DNA of 64,000 nucleotides from Calliopum simillimum (GCA_951812925.1 OX638369.1:65858228-65922227), one strand, 5' to 3'. Positions 33,485-45,131 are shown, counted from the first letter of the stretch. The notes: generated by a model not told the origin, from the sequence alone. Numbers and translations are program-made.

Positions 33485-34135
33485 TGTTACTTAATGACAT
33501 TTATATATAGAAAAATGATTTTTTTAATTGAACTTTTAGTCATATATTTGCAAAGATCGACTTACATATAAATCTATCAATGCATTTTTCTAACACATAA
33601 TTATGACAAATCAAGGAACGGATTAAAAAACACGGCTATAGTGACATATGTTTCGTCTTTCGCCACAAAGACTCGTCAGACTATTTTTGTTGTAATTATA
33701 ATTATATTTATTTTACTAAATTAATTATAATTGAAAAATTACAAGTTTGAAAACTTTTTGTGTTTTTGGCCTGGGCGTGAGTTGAACCAAGGAACTCGCG
33801 GTTGGTAGCAGAAGTCGTTACCACTGCACCAGCCTTGCCCGGCTGCGAAGCCGACTTTTGCCAGTTTTGTTAGTGTGTTAATACGTATTGATATATCATA
33901 ATTGTTGTTTTTGTGTTATTTATTGATATTGTGGCGAAAGACGAAACATATGTCACTATAGCCGTGTTTTTTAATCCGTTCCTTGATTTGTCATAATTAT
34001 GTGTTAGAAAAATGCATTGATAGATTTATATGTAAGTCGATCTTTGCAAATATATGACTAAAAGTTCAATTAAAAAAATCATTTTTCTATATATAAATGT
34101 CATTAAGTAACACACTTAAAAAAATTCTTAAAGTT
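33485..34135. mobile_element. Palindrome nested in the left arm
   Basis: TAAGTGTGTTACTTAATGAC through CATATGTTTCGTCTTTCGCC (33485-33665) is mirrored at 33935-34135. A further direct copy of part of this arm (TTGATAGATTTATATGTAAG) occurs at 34221-34290. The loop holds the tRNA-like sequence. Confidence 0.8.
33768..33840 (-). repeat. tRNA-like sequence in a palindrome loop
   Basis: On the minus strand TGGTGCAGTGG fits the A box and GGTTCAACTCA nearly fits the B box, spaced as in tRNAs, with GGGC...GCCC-like ends. Too irregular for a functional tRNA cloverleaf; probably a tRNA-derived SINE head. Confidence 0.55.
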
Positions 34136-34299
34136 ATTTGATAGAACACGCCCTGATAAGGTGGAAACACCTGCTGCAATCGGTATTAAATTTGTTCCAA
34201 AGGAACAACTATACCAAATATTGATAGATTTATATGTAAGTCGATCTTTGCAAATATATGACTAAAAGTTCAATTAAAAAAATCATTTTTTAAAAATTA

Positions 34300-36060
34300 T
34301 ACAAAAACTTTTAGGATTGCCACCTGATTTTTTTTTGTAAATTTTGCTTAAGCCATATATGTATTTAGGAAAAAAATTTAATTTTAGTCTTGAAACGCTT
34401 AGATAAACTTTTTAAAAATCAAGCACATTTTTGGGGTTGCCACCTGGTTTTTTTTTTAAATAAAAATGTTCTTCCAAAAAATTACTCAAATTAACATTTT
34501 CTCTCTATAAATTAACATATTGGGTCCAAAAACAACGAAAAAAAGATTTAGGGTTGCCATATTAGGGTTGCAAGACGTTTTTTCGCGAAATTGCCTTTCT
34601 TTGATAACTTTCTTTATTGAAAAGTTATAGGATCGACCCAAAAACCCATTGTAATTTTTTTAGGGTTGCCACCTGGTTTTTTTTAACTAAAAATTTTGCT
34701 TTAAAAAAATTAATGAAATTAACATTTTCTCTCTATAAATTAACATCTTGAGTAAAAAACAACGAAAAAAAATTTAGGGTTACCATATTTTTTGTTCTGT
34801 TATTTTTAGACCCACTGTGTCAATTTATAGAGTGAAGATGTTGATTTATGGAATTTATTGGAAGAAAATTTTGATTTTATTAAAAAAACCAGGTGGCAAC
34901 CCTAAAAAAATTACAATGTATTTTTGGGTCGATCCTATAACTTTTCAATAAAGAAAGGTAGCAAAGAAGGGCAATTTTGCGAAAAAACGTCTTGCAACCC
35001 TAATGTAGCAACCCCAAATTTTTTTTTTGTTGTTTATGGACCCAATATGTTAATTTATAGAGAGAAAATGGTGTTTTAAGGAATTTTTTGGAAGAAAACT
35101 TTTATTTAAAAAAAAAACCAGGTGGCAACCCTAAAAAAATTACAATTGGTTTTTGGGTCGATCCTACAACTTTTCAATAAAGAAAGTTAGCTAAGAATGC
35201 AATTTTGCGAAAAAGCATCTGGCAACCCTAATATGGCAACCCTAAATTTTTGTTTCGTTGTTTTTGGCCCAATATGTTAATTTATAGAGTGAAAATGGTG
35301 TTTTAAGGAATTTTTTGGAAGAAAACTTTTATTTAAAAAAAAAAACCCAGGTGGCAACCCTAAAAAAATTACAATGGGTTTTTGGGTCGATCCTATAACT
35401 TTTCAATAAAGAAAGTTAACAAGTTAATGCAATTTTGCGAAAAAAACGTCTGGCAAGCCTTATATGGCAACCCTAAATTTTTGTTTCATTGTTTTTGGAC
35501 CCAATATGTTAATTTATAGAGAGAAAATGGTGTTTTAAGGAATTTTTTGGAAGAAAACTTTTATTTAAAAAAAAACCAGGTGGCAGCCCTAAAAAAATTA
35601 CAATGGGTTTTTGGGTAGATCCTATAACTTTTCAATAAAGAAAGTTAACAAGGAAAGGCAATTTTGCGAAAAAACGTCAGGCAACCCTTATATGGCAACA
35701 CTAAATTTTTGTTTCGTTGTTTTTGGACTCAAGATGTTAATTTATAGAGAGAAAATGTTTTAAGGAATCTTTTGGAAGAACATTTTTATTTTAAAAAAAC
35801 CAGGTGGCAACCCTAAAAATTTAGTATGGGTTTTTGGGTCGATCCTATAACTTTTCAATAAAGAAAGTTAACAAAGAATGGCAATTTTGCGAAAAAACGT
35901 CTGACAACCCTAATATGGCAACCCTAAATTTTTATTTCGTTGTTTTTGGACCCAATATGTTAATTTGTAGAGAGAAAATGTTGATTTGAGTTATTTTTTG
36001 GAAGAACATTTTTATTTTAAAAAAACCAGGTGGCAACCCCAAAAATGTTCTTGATTTTTA
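34300..36060. repeat. ~228-bp tandem repeat (satellite-like)
   Basis: The motif CCAGGTGGCAACC starts units at 34889, 35118, 35347, 35576, 35800 and 36026 (spacings 229, 229, 229, 224, 226). Each unit also carries TTTTTGGGTCGATCCTATAA, TCAATAAAGAAAG, CTGGCAACCCTAATATGGCA and a TTAATTTATAGAGAGAAAA block. Two units in opposite orientation end at 34447 and 34676. Neighbouring units are very similar, which implies recent amplification or homogenisation. Confidence 0.92.
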
Positions 36061-36614
36061 AAAAGTTTATCTAAGCGTTTTAAGACTAAAATTAAATTTT
36101 TTTTTCTAAATACATACATGTTTTAAGCAAAATTTACAAAAAAAAATTAGATGGCAACCCTAAAAGTTTTTGTATGATTTTTAAAAAATTTATCTGAGCG
36201 TGTCCTAAAGTAAAAATTTGAATTAAGTCACAAAAAGTATGATTTTAGCGAAATTCCAGAAAACAACCATGTGGCAACCCTACAAATATATGTTGGATTT
36301 TTTAAAAAGCTTATCTAAGAACTTTAAGACCTAAATTTATTTTTTTTTATTTTAAATTTAAAAAGTTCCATTTAACCAAAATAAAAATAAATAACAGTCC
36401 TGAAAACCATTAAAAAATGTAAATTTATACATATATGTATCAATAACAATAGTTACTCATGATATTGCTGCTTTTGTATCAAGTATCAAAAATTTTTTTA
36501 ATTACTTGTTACTTTTGTATCAGATCAAAAAAAAAATTTTTGTTAATTGATACAAAAGTAACAAGTAACAAAAATGTATCAAGTTACAAAAGTAACTAGC
36601 TGTGCCCATCTCTG

Positions 36615-37480
36615 ACATACATAAACTCATATTTTACTTAGTGCTAAAAATTTTACTTTGGCAAGTTAAGTATGGTTTTGGCAGCCCGCGTCATATATGG
36701 GTTTTAACGGAAAATTATTTTTTTAATGAAAATTATGTCTTTAAAGAATTGAAAAAGTGTTTGATTTTTTTGTTCTAAAAATGGCTTAAGTCCATTTATA
36801 ACAATGCAAAACATATTGAGGGGTTTCCTGAATACGAGTAAAATCCTCGAAAACCTCGTAATCACGTAAAACTGTCAAATTTCGTATTGATTTTGACAAC
36901 ATTTACGAGCTTACGAGGTTTTCGAGGCTTTTACGCGTTTTCAGGAATCCCCTCATTATTTTTAAAAATATTTTAACTATGCTAATTGGGTTGATACATT
37001 TAATACCTTAAGACACTCAAATACTTAACACGACAATGTCATCAGGTACCAATATTTTTAAATGCAATTAAACGCAAAACTTATGCCACTTTCAAAATAA
37101 ACGGTTCAATTAAATAAATTTCAAATAAATCAAGTATGTACAGAGAACATTTGGGTACTGAATTCACATCTTTGCGAAAACAGTAAATTTTGATCAATAC
37201 ATTTACTGGTAAAATCAGTATATCTAGCAACTTCATTTTTAGGACTCCGATGCAGCGCTTTGCCCTATTAAAAATACGCAACTGGTTGATAATATTTATT
37301 AATTGTCAATATTCTCTTCATTAGTTTCGGCACAAATTGATATTTTTCTTTTTAATTCCTTAGGTTGCCCATGAGTATAAGGTGTGTTATTAATTGATTA
37401 ATTAAATTCGCAAGTATTCCTGAGCATGCTTCGCTCAAACACATATAATATCACTTATTTATGTTGGTAAAGAGCCTTCA
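36615..37480. other. Upstream flank of the methuselah-like gene, with a MITE
   Basis: Bases 36818-36954 form a 137-bp palindromic MITE (GAGGGGTTTCCTGAATACGA / complement at the right, flanked by ATT). The remainder is AT-rich without a recognised gene. Confidence 0.6.
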
Positions 37481-37489
37481 TTTGCTTCA

Positions 37490-37530
37490 ATTTTCAGTCA
37501 CTCGTGAGAAGTGCAATAGCGTGGACGTTT
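37490..37530 (+). promoter_or_regulatory. Inr + DPE core promoter of the methuselah-like gene
   Basis: TTTTCAGTCACT contains an arthropod initiator TCAGTC with the A at 37496. GGACGT starts at 37523, exactly +28, and fits the downstream promoter element RGWYVT. No TATA box. It lies 313 bp upstream of the ATG. Sequence prediction only. Confidence 0.5.
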
Positions 37531-37808
37531 TTGTCGGATACTTAACCAAATTTCACACTCATGTGTGAGACAACTAATAGTTTTTACTGTGAACGTTGAC
37601 TACATATTTGTTTATACTTTAAATTGATTAGATTAAATTCAAAATTAAAAAAAAAAAAAAAAAATCGGGAAAACTTGCAGTCGTCATACTCAACAAAATG
37701 CCGTCGGTGTTATCTTAAAGTGATAAAAAATTAATAACTTTTATTAATTTGATAAATAATAAATACTCGTCAATTTAATTTTCATTGAGAAACATTACCT
37801 TCCCTGGT

Positions 37809-38769
37809 ATGAGTTCTAAGTGTTCCTTATATATTAGTCAGGAGTCATCGACTTATTTCGTTGTATTTCTAATATCTTTCATGTTATGCACATTAATACC
37901 ATCAATATATAGCGAATCTTATGAATTACCTGTCTGTTGTCCACCTGGTTGGGAATTAGTACAGAACAACGCTGTAGTATTTACACCAAATAAGTATGAA
38001 TGTACTAAGAGGGAAGTTGCAGAAAAACACAGTTCAAATTCGAGTATTTTCGAAAGTATCACTGAAACAAATGGTTTTCGAATACGCCAGCTTAACAACA
38101 TTAATGCGATTTCATCAGTTCCCAAGTGTGCAACGCAAGCCTTAACTACGTTCTTAGGCGAGACCGAAATAGAGCTGACCCCACATAGTTGTGTGAGCCA
38201 AGTATTAAACGCACTATTGGTAGTGTCATGCCCACTGCGGGATGAGGAGAAGATGCAACTACTAAGCGTAGTAAAAAAATGTTGTCCCATAGATTACATT
38301 TACAGCTTTAGTCAGAGAAAATGCATTGTGAACACAAATAAAATGTTCGATTTTTATAATATCCTCTTCGATCATCCAGTAGTCATCATGGACGGTCCTT
38401 TGGATTGTCCTAAAAGTAGAGTTTTAGTAGAATATACCCTTACCTCAAGTGATATTATGTTTTCCGGTGGACATCTGCATATTAAGAAGCTTAACATGAA
38501 ATTTCAAATTGGAGAATATTGTATAGAAGCTATTAGAGAACATGAAGTAAATGCCGACTTTCTTGCATCTAAAAACCTTAAGTTTTTGGTTCGAATTTGC
38601 ACTGATTACAAAATATGCGACGGCATGCCTTGCATTCGCAGGTGTTGCGTGGATGGGGAAATTTTTAGTAAAGGAAATGCAACTTCTTACTGTCAAAAGG
38701 ACAACTCTGAAGTATCCTTTCATAGCTTTGAAAGTTTGATGATAAGTGGAAATTTTTCAAAACCTTCAG
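37809..38769 (+). CDS. Methuselah-like GPCR, first coding exon (ectodomain)
   Basis: The first ATG in frame is at 37809; the open frame itself reaches slightly further upstream without an ATG. Residues about 15-35 (STYFVVFLISFMLCTLIPSI) form a signal peptide, with likely cleavage near YS/ES. The remaining ~285 residues are a Cys-rich extracellular region: CCPPGW at 43-48, paired Cys motifs, KKCCP near 157-161, and the CDGMPCIRRCC block at 270-280, with NxS/T glycosylation sites. The last block resembles the C-x-C-x-R-CC motif that precedes the first transmembrane helix in Methuselah-family secretin-like receptors. The exon ends at a strong donor, TCAG/GTAGGT (38769/38770), in phase 1. The seven-helix exons are not visible downstream, so the gene must continue through a large intron or be cut off. 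The exact mthl subtype is not claimed. Confidence 0.72.
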
Positions 38770-39640
38770 GTAGGTACAACTGAATATATAAATATGAATG
38801 GATCAATGATTTTTAAAACTCCACACGTCACATTTTTTCAATTTTAAGCTTCTGATAGATTCTTCTATATAAGAAACCCACACATCAGTTTTCATAATAA
38901 ATAAGTTGTTATCTGGGATAAGCCATATCAAACCAAAAGAGTCTATACTGAACATCTCTGATTTTAGTGAAAATTGAGGTTGTCAATGTCCAATATCAAA
39001 TTAAGGCTTGAGCAAAGTTTTCTCCAATCTTAAGTGGTACTTAAAATACAAGGCCATGAAATTTGGAAAATGCATCAAAAAACTGATGAGTAATTAACAT
39101 CGAAAGGTTATAACTTCGCAAACAATTAACATATATCTTAAAAAGAAAAACCACTTTAAAGACAATTTTATAGTTTATTTTTAGTTAAAATATTAGGTCT
39201 TTTGTCAGGGTCAAATGTCATATTTTCAAAATCAAAAAGTGACGACACGTATGGACATAAGTACACGTATATCCCAAACGCGACATTTTAAAAATTAACA
39301 AAAAAACCTTTGATGATGCTCTTTCAAGAAATTCGGAGCTGGTAAAATCAAAATGTTTGCTTGATTTGATATGGTTCTTTCTATCTGCCTTATTTATTTA
39401 GAAATTCTAGATTTTTAAAGGTAAAAAAATTGCAATAAGGGCAGAAACCCTCATGTGCATGTAACATGTACGGTTTCTACACTCATTGGTACCGTATTCT
39501 AGAATTTAGCCCCTTGTGTAAAATTCTAAAGCTAGGTTAGGTTAATTGGAAGTTGTAGCTGCGATATAAGCTTAGACTCCAATTGGACCCATTGTATGTT
39601 CGGTTTATAACTTTGTTGTCAACCTTTATGAACAATGACG
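38770..39640. other. Putative intron of the methuselah-like gene
   Basis: AT-rich, no coding block. Contains CTAGGTTAGGTTAATTGG at 39531, a sequence common in fly LINE relics. Confidence 0.4.
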
Positions 39641-39659
39641 TTGAACAAGTCGTTAAGTT

Positions 39660-39990
39660 TGGCCAACTTAAATAAGGCCTAAAAATATATTTTGAATCGA
39701 GTTTTGTCCTATTTAGGGCTAGTTGTTTCAGATATACGTTTCAATAACTGTGTCAGCAGTAGAATCTTTCCTAGCAAATTCGTCAGCATTTTCGTTAGCA
39801 ATGAAGTTGCTTTGACCAGGAACCCAACTATAATACTGTCAGATTACATAGCTGCCCTAATTCGCACAGGGATTTCCTGCAATCTAGGGAGCGTTAGTAA
39901 TGTTGGAGACTTAATGGCTGCATGATTATCAACATACAGTAGGTCAAAGCCAAACTCGTACACGAAAGAAACTATTTTTCAATGCCCCAT
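39660..39990 (-). pseudogene. LINE RNase H domain relic
   Basis: On the minus strand YVDNHAAIKS (the D-N-AAIK block of RNase H from R1/I/LOA-type elements) is followed, after a frameshift, by YYSWVPGQSNFIANENADEF and ARKDSTADT, the WVPGHSGIxGNExAD signature with the key His changed to Gln. Stops and frameshifts; no reverse transcriptase nearby. A dead fragment, unrelated in position to the LINE at 6.3 kb. Confidence 0.7.
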
Positions 39991-40010
39991 AACTAAGTAT
40001 GCAAAAATAA

Positions 40011-41430
40011 CACTAGTCTACAGCCAAAATTCCCAGTGAATGCCACTATCCATTTTATATGTAAAACGGGCTGCTGATTCCGAAAATCGCATTATTCTTT
40101 TTTGTGTCTTTTCGAGATATCGGTCATTTTCGGTTTTCGGACCAAAAAAAAAAGATAGTTCCATTTAAATACAAATATCTCAAGAACCAATGTTTGTATT
40201 CAAACGTATTATATGTCATATTAAAGGTAATAAAATAACCGTTTTTTGTAGTAAACTGTTCGATAATTAAAACTTTTTGTAAAACACATGAGAAAATCCA
40301 AAAAATTCTTAAAGTAGGCGTTAAAAAAAAATACCCATGTCTCATCGTTTTTCTCCAGCACGTCAGATTTTTTTTTAATCGATTTTTGAAGTTTTTTAAT
40401 CCACTGTACATGAAAAATACAAAAATAGCGCATTCTTGCGTTAAATCGATGAATTTAACTATATGATCCTTACATTTGAGGTGTATTATGTGTTCAGTAA
40501 ACTTATGCAGGATATTACGAGGAATATTTTTGTAGAAAATTTTTTCCCTCTAAGACCCTTACAAGTGGGTCATTTTGACATAAATGTGGGGGGTTTTAGA
40601 GGTTTAAAATTTTCTACAAAAATATTCCTCGTAATATCCTGCATAACTTTACTGAACACATAATACACCTCAAATGTAAGGATCATATAGTTAAATTCAT
40701 CGATTTAACACAAGAATGCGCTATTTTTGTATTTTTCATGTACAGTGGATTGAAAAACTTCAAAAATCTATTAAAAAAAATCTGACGTGTTGGAGAAACA
40801 CGACGAGACACGGGTATTTTTTTTTAACGCCTACTTTAAGAATTTTTTGGATTTTCTCATGTGTTTTACAAAAAGTTTTAATTATCGAACAGTTTATTAC
40901 AAAAAAACGAAAAAAATAGGGAAAAGCGCATTTTGGTAACTTGTACACAACTTTTGCATTTTTCCATAGATTTTTTTAAGTGGTATCTTATTTTCTTTAC
41001 AAATATATAGTCTATGATACAAAAAAAAAAATTATAAAAAAGTTATTTCTTCTTGTATAAATCTGCAGATGATTTTGTTTTTTTGTTAATTTTTTCGAAA
41101 AAAAAAATGTTTTTTTTAGAAATCAATTTATTTCGCCGAAACTAACAAACCAACCAAAAAGTGATGTGAATATCATTTGTATGTAATTTAATTACCTTTA
41201 ATATGACATATATATAATACGTTTGAATACAAACATTGGTTCTTGAGATATTTGTTTTTAAATGGAACTATCTTTTTTTTGGTTCGAAAACTGAAAATGA
41301 CCGATATCTCGAAAACGACACGAAATAAAAAAAAAATAATGTGGTTTTCGGAATCAGCAGCCCATTTTACATATAAAATGAATAATGGCATTCACTGGGG
41401 AAATTTTTTTTAATCATTTGTAGACTAGTG
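40011..41430. mobile_element. 1.4-kb palindrome, CACTAGTCTACA ends, TAA TSD
   Basis: Inverted ends CACTAGTCTAC / GTAGACTAGTG, flanked by TAA (40008-40010, 41431-41433). The two halves are mirror images around about 40580, including a GGGCTGCTGATTCC/ATTCCGAAAACC block and ATTACGAGGAATATTTTTGT. Short frames in it are symmetry artefacts. A related element lies at 57665-59870. The TWA-type TSD suggests PIF/Harbinger mobilisation. Confidence 0.88.
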
Positions 41431-41618
41431 TAATTAAAGAAACTTGTAGTACATTTTTAAATAGCATATTTAATTCATCAATTTTAACAAAAAACCAAAC
41501 TCGAAATTTTCCGTTATTTTTGAAAATAAATAGAAAGTAACAGAAATCATGCATATTCGGCACCAAATCCAAACTCGTACACCTTAACAAAATGATAATT
41601 CTTACATGAGTTCGGTAT

Positions 41619-42165
41619 TTACTTAGTGTGCATTATTTTGATTTTAACTATCAAATTTAGTCCTTTTGCCATACTTTGGATTAGCTTTTCGCAATAGCTC
41701 GGATACATTTTTTCCCATTCTTCCATGAATACCATTTTTAGTTCAGTTTTCAAAGAAATATTGTGCTGACGAAATTTTACGTCCAGATAATTGCACAAGA
41801 TTTCAATATCATTTATATCTTGACCCTTCCCCAGTATTACGAATACATTGGGGCAGTTATATTGTATATCCTTACATTGCAGTAAATTTAATCTTAAGAT
41901 GTTCAAATAAATCTTATGATCTTTACTACTATCAACGAAATGGAGTGTTCTAGGCCCAGCTGCTGAAAAAGAGCCCCAAACCATTAGTGAACCACCATCA
42001 TGTTTTACATATGGTTTAAAGTTTTGCGAACAAGGTGATTCATTTGGTTTTTTCCATATGTATGGTCTGCTGTCTGATCCAAATATATTAATCTTACTTT
42101 CATCCAAGAATAGGACACTTTCTAAAAGAAAAAATCTTTGTGGCAGTGAGTTTTAGAGCGCGGTT
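41619..42165 (-). pseudogene. Tc1-like transposase pseudogene
   Basis: An open stretch of 162 codons carries the first catalytic region LFLDESKINIFGSDSRPYIW, then VKHDGGSLMVWGSFSAAG, a deletion that removes the second catalytic region, then a degraded NCPNVFVILGKGQDIN / NYLDVKFRQHNIS block and the C-terminal EEWEKMYPSYCEKLIQSM. This is the DD34E Tc1 order. The N-terminal paired DNA-binding domain is missing and the catalytic core is incomplete, so it is inactive. It lies next to the 40011-41430 palindrome, which may have inserted in the same element's UTR. Confidence 0.85.
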
Positions 42166-42277
42166 GATATTATATAATTTTTTAAACAATATTTAAGAAA
42201 ATTGTGTTTTCATAAAAAAAATTGGATTTTTTTCCCAACAAACAAAAATTCAAATAGTCATTTTATATGTATTTGGC

Positions 42278-42309
<32 letters not shown>

Positions 42310-42879
42310 CCAAGAATTGCTATAACTTCTATGGTTTCTGAGATATCTTCACTTTAAATAGGGTCTAAAATTGTGTATATAAAAATTGTTGCCATGTTTT
42401 TCTCAAGAACGGCTATAGCGATCTTAATAAAGCGCATTAGCATATACTAAAGAATGAGATAGACTTTGACTTAGTATATACTTATGAAGAGCCGTGGCAC
42501 CGCCGTGAACTTTTAATTTGATTTGGTCATATCTTTTGAACCATATAAGATATTTTGATGATAATTGGTACAGAACTACTGACTATCAATGCCTTATAAT
42601 TGGGCGAAGTCAAAAAGTGCCGCGCCCACTTTTTAACTATTGAAAATTTTGATTTTGATGAAAATCAAAAATTTCAATGGTTAAAAAGTGGGTTTTTCGA
42701 TTTCCCCAATTTTTTGCATTTGTTTCGGGTTCGGTACACTATCACGATCGCAAGTCAAAACCAAAACAAAGCAAATAAAGTTTTTGTGCTTAGAACAAAA
42801 CGTTACCTTTATATTGCGTTTGTATCAATATGTAAAAATCAGGACGAACGTTTGTATCGCAGGAAAGGAGGCGTGGCAG
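42166..42879. other. Spacer with AGTGGGCG-type repeat
   Basis: A 23-A tract lies at about 42287-42309. AATGGTTAAAAAGTGGG (42677) with GCCGCGCCCACTTTTTAAC (42620) recurs as ATGGTTAAAAAGTGGGCGTG at 62838, so a second interspersed family is present at 42480-42720 and 62440-63000. No gene. Confidence 0.45.
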
Positions 42880-43580
42880 CTATAGAAAAGTATATATATT
42901 CTTGATCAGCGTCACCTCCTTAGTCGATATAGCCATGTCCATCAGTCTGGCTGCCTGTGCGTAGAAATAAATTTTTTGGGAAAACTGCGCAATGAAATTT
43001 GGTACTCTGCCTCCGTTGTCAAAGTTAGCTCGAACAATTGGAAATGAGCGAAATCGGTCAACGGACACGCTTACCGCCCATACAAAGAATATGTTCAAAA
43101 CGCAATATTGAGAAGATTATTTGCGATAACGCAAGCTAATTACACATAATTACTAGGGATAGTGTAAAAATACTCTGAGCATAAACTAGGCAAATTCGGA
43201 CTAGAGGGCGTGGCACCTCCCATACAAGCAAAAGTTTCAAAATGCTATTCTGAAAGCGTTATTTTAGATAATCCAACCAAATTTTACTTAAACACTTAGA
43301 ACAGTAAGAGCAAGCTCTGTCGAAAAACTTGGCGAACTCGGACAAAAGGGCGTGCCATCTTCCATATAAGAAAAAGCTTGAAAACTCTATACTAAAAACG
43401 TTTTTTGAGGTAAAACAACTAAATTTCACTCAGACACTAAGGACTATAAATGCAAAACCTGAGTAAAAACAGGGTGAACTCGGACAAGAGGGGAGTGGCA
43501 CTTCCCATATAATCAAAATTTTCAAAATACTACAAGGTGGGGTATTTAATGTTCGGCCAGGCCAAAGGTAACACCCTTAC
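42880..43580 (+). repeat. Interspersed TATACCC repeat, multi-monomer copy
   Basis: Lacks the first bases of the head but has TATATATTCTTGATCAGCGT, TCGATATAGCCATGTCC and CGGTCAACGGACACGC, then three monomers with GGGCGTGGCACCTCCCATA (43207) and related blocks at 43350 and 43490, ending with GTTCGGCCAGGCCAAAG (43551). Confidence 0.85.
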
Positions 43581-44424
43581 TAGTTTTTTTATTAATGTTT
43601 AGTATTAATTATTGTGATCCAAGGACAGGTTAGTCGCATTAGATCCAAATTGATGACATTAAGTTTTGTCCAGTTGATAAGTATATATGGTACCGTTACA
43701 AGCCTCTAATAATTAAAAAAGTTTAATATTCGAATCTGAAGAGTATTTAAACTTGGTCTGAATTCAATTTTAATTGGTGCAGTTCAGGAATTTTGAACAC
43801 TTCAGTACTGCTATTTATTATTTATTTATTTATTTCAATGACGACAGTAACCATTTAAAATTCAAATTTGACATCTTTTGACTTTCAAAATTAGTATGAA
43901 TATGGTATCGCATTTTAAATTACATAAAATAAGTAACGATTATTTTCGTGTAAGTTTCCAATTGTCATATTGTTATTTCCCCTTAAACACTAGCTCGAAA
44001 TTTTTATTTATAACCATTGGTTTGTTTACTCAAAGATTCACTTAAATATTTAAACACTCCTAACAATAGATTTGATTTTTCACATTTCTCACATAAACAC
44101 GAGTGAACTTTATATAAACAACTTGCTTTTATTCAATATTGTACCAATATTCGTTTGCTTGCATGTATTATGTAAATACATACGCACCGTCGTTCAATTT
44201 GGTTTCACTCATTAAGTCGTCGTGGCACTAACCCATTAATGATCAATGTTTCCATATGGAACCGTTCAAAGTGTGTGAATGAAGTTAAATTAAAATAATG
44301 AAAGAAGTAAAAAGAGTGAAGCGCGTGCAACTTAGTACACGTTTAATACTTTAAACACAATTGGATCGTACGACAAATTTCGTCCGATGAATAAGTGGAG
44401 TCAATAAAGCCTTCGTTTTGTTTT
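43581..44424. other. Unassigned spacer
   Basis: No gene or element recognised. A TTTATTTATTTATTT stretch occurs at about 43820. Confidence 0.3.
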
Positions 44425-44845
44425 TGTATACCCTACACCCAGGGTATATTCACTTTGTCCTTCTGTTTGTATCGCGAAGAAGGAGGCGTGACTGGTATGA
44501 AAAAGTTTATATATTCTTGTTCAGCGTCACTTCCTGAGTCGATATGACCATGTCCGTCTGTCTGGCTGGCTGTGTGTGGAAATATTTTTCACGGGAAAAT
44601 TAAACAAGATAATTCGATCAAATTTAAGAAAGTTGCTTGGTAAAGTTAGCTCATGGGATTGAAAATGAGCAAAATCGGTCATCGGAGACGTCTACCGCCC
44701 ATACAAAAAATATATTCAAAATGTAATTTTATGAGTATTTCTAACGACAATGCAACCAAAATACATATAAATACAAGGGAAACTAAGCTCAAGCTCTGAA
44801 CAAAACTAGACGAACTCGGCCAAAGGGCGTGGCAAAAGTTACAAA
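44425..44845 (+). repeat. Interspersed TATACCC repeat with intact head
   Basis: Starts TATACCCTACACCCAGGGTA at 44430, then CACTTTGTCCTTCTGTTTGT, TATATATTCTTGTTCAGCGT, CGATATGACCATGTCCGTC, the CGGTCATCGGAGACGTCTAC block, and half a monomer ending AAAGGGCGTGGCAAAAG. Confidence 0.85.
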
Positions 44846-45046
44846 AATAGTGATGAGCAGAGGTCGGCACCACTGCATAAACATAAGCTTGTAGATGTGC
44901 AAAGAGAGAAAAAATAAAAACATAAACGAATAATTTTATTTTGTTGTCAAATAATAATTTATAAAAAAAGCAGTTTGCTTGTACACGGAAAAACATGTGT
45001 GTATTCTGTGTCAAAATTAATGAATCAAAATTTATGAAATACGTAC

Positions 45047-45131
45047 CACGGAAGAATGAAAAATGTCCAATAGCTGTCCAACAGAATTTTAGTGGCTTTT
45101 CAGCTTTACGCTTTTCCTTTTGCTGGTCCAT
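45047..45131 (-). CDS. Possible 5' coding exon, unknown protein
   Basis: The ATG at 45131 opens 28 codons: a basic start MDQQKEKRKAEKPLK, then FCWTAIGHFSFFR. A good donor, CGTG/GTACGT, lies at 45047/45046, in phase 1. The frame continues into the intron-like sequence but there looks non-coding. I do not recognise the protein, and no second exon was identified. It may be a real first exon on the minus strand, nested in or next to the methuselah-like gene, or a chance ORF. Confidence 0.25.

Larger units (their letters stand above)
33000..36614. mobile_element. 3.6-kb hAT-like foldback with internal satellite
   Basis: Ends CAGAGATGGGC / GCCCATCTCTG, with subterminal TACTTTTGTATCA repeats and ~450-bp outer arms (33000-33470 and about 36060-36614). 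It contains a nested palindrome (33485-34135), two inverted and six direct ~228-bp tandem units (34300-36060), and a tRNA-like stretch. No transposase. The flanks share only ACAT, so the 8-bp TSD expected for hAT is not confirmed. Confidence 0.8.

Noticed and set aside
33768..33840. Genuine tRNA gene
   Set aside because: A and B boxes are present but the acceptor, D and anticodon arms do not pair properly, and it lies in a transposon palindrome; treated as tRNA-derived repeat.
34889..36060. Repeat array as a CRISPR or gene cluster
   Set aside because: Units are ~228 bp head-to-tail without unique spacers and without coding potential; satellite-like.
37785..37808. Upstream start for the methuselah-like exon
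   Set aside because: The frame opens at a TTG; the first ATG is at 37809 and the signal peptide fits that start.
40124..40919. Several short ORFs shared between 40 kb and 58 kb
   Set aside because: They lie in mirrored arms of the same transposon family and show no domain or start context.
42287..42309. Poly-A tail of a processed insertion
   Set aside because: No retrotransposon or processed gene sequence could be recognised directly upstream and no TSD was found.
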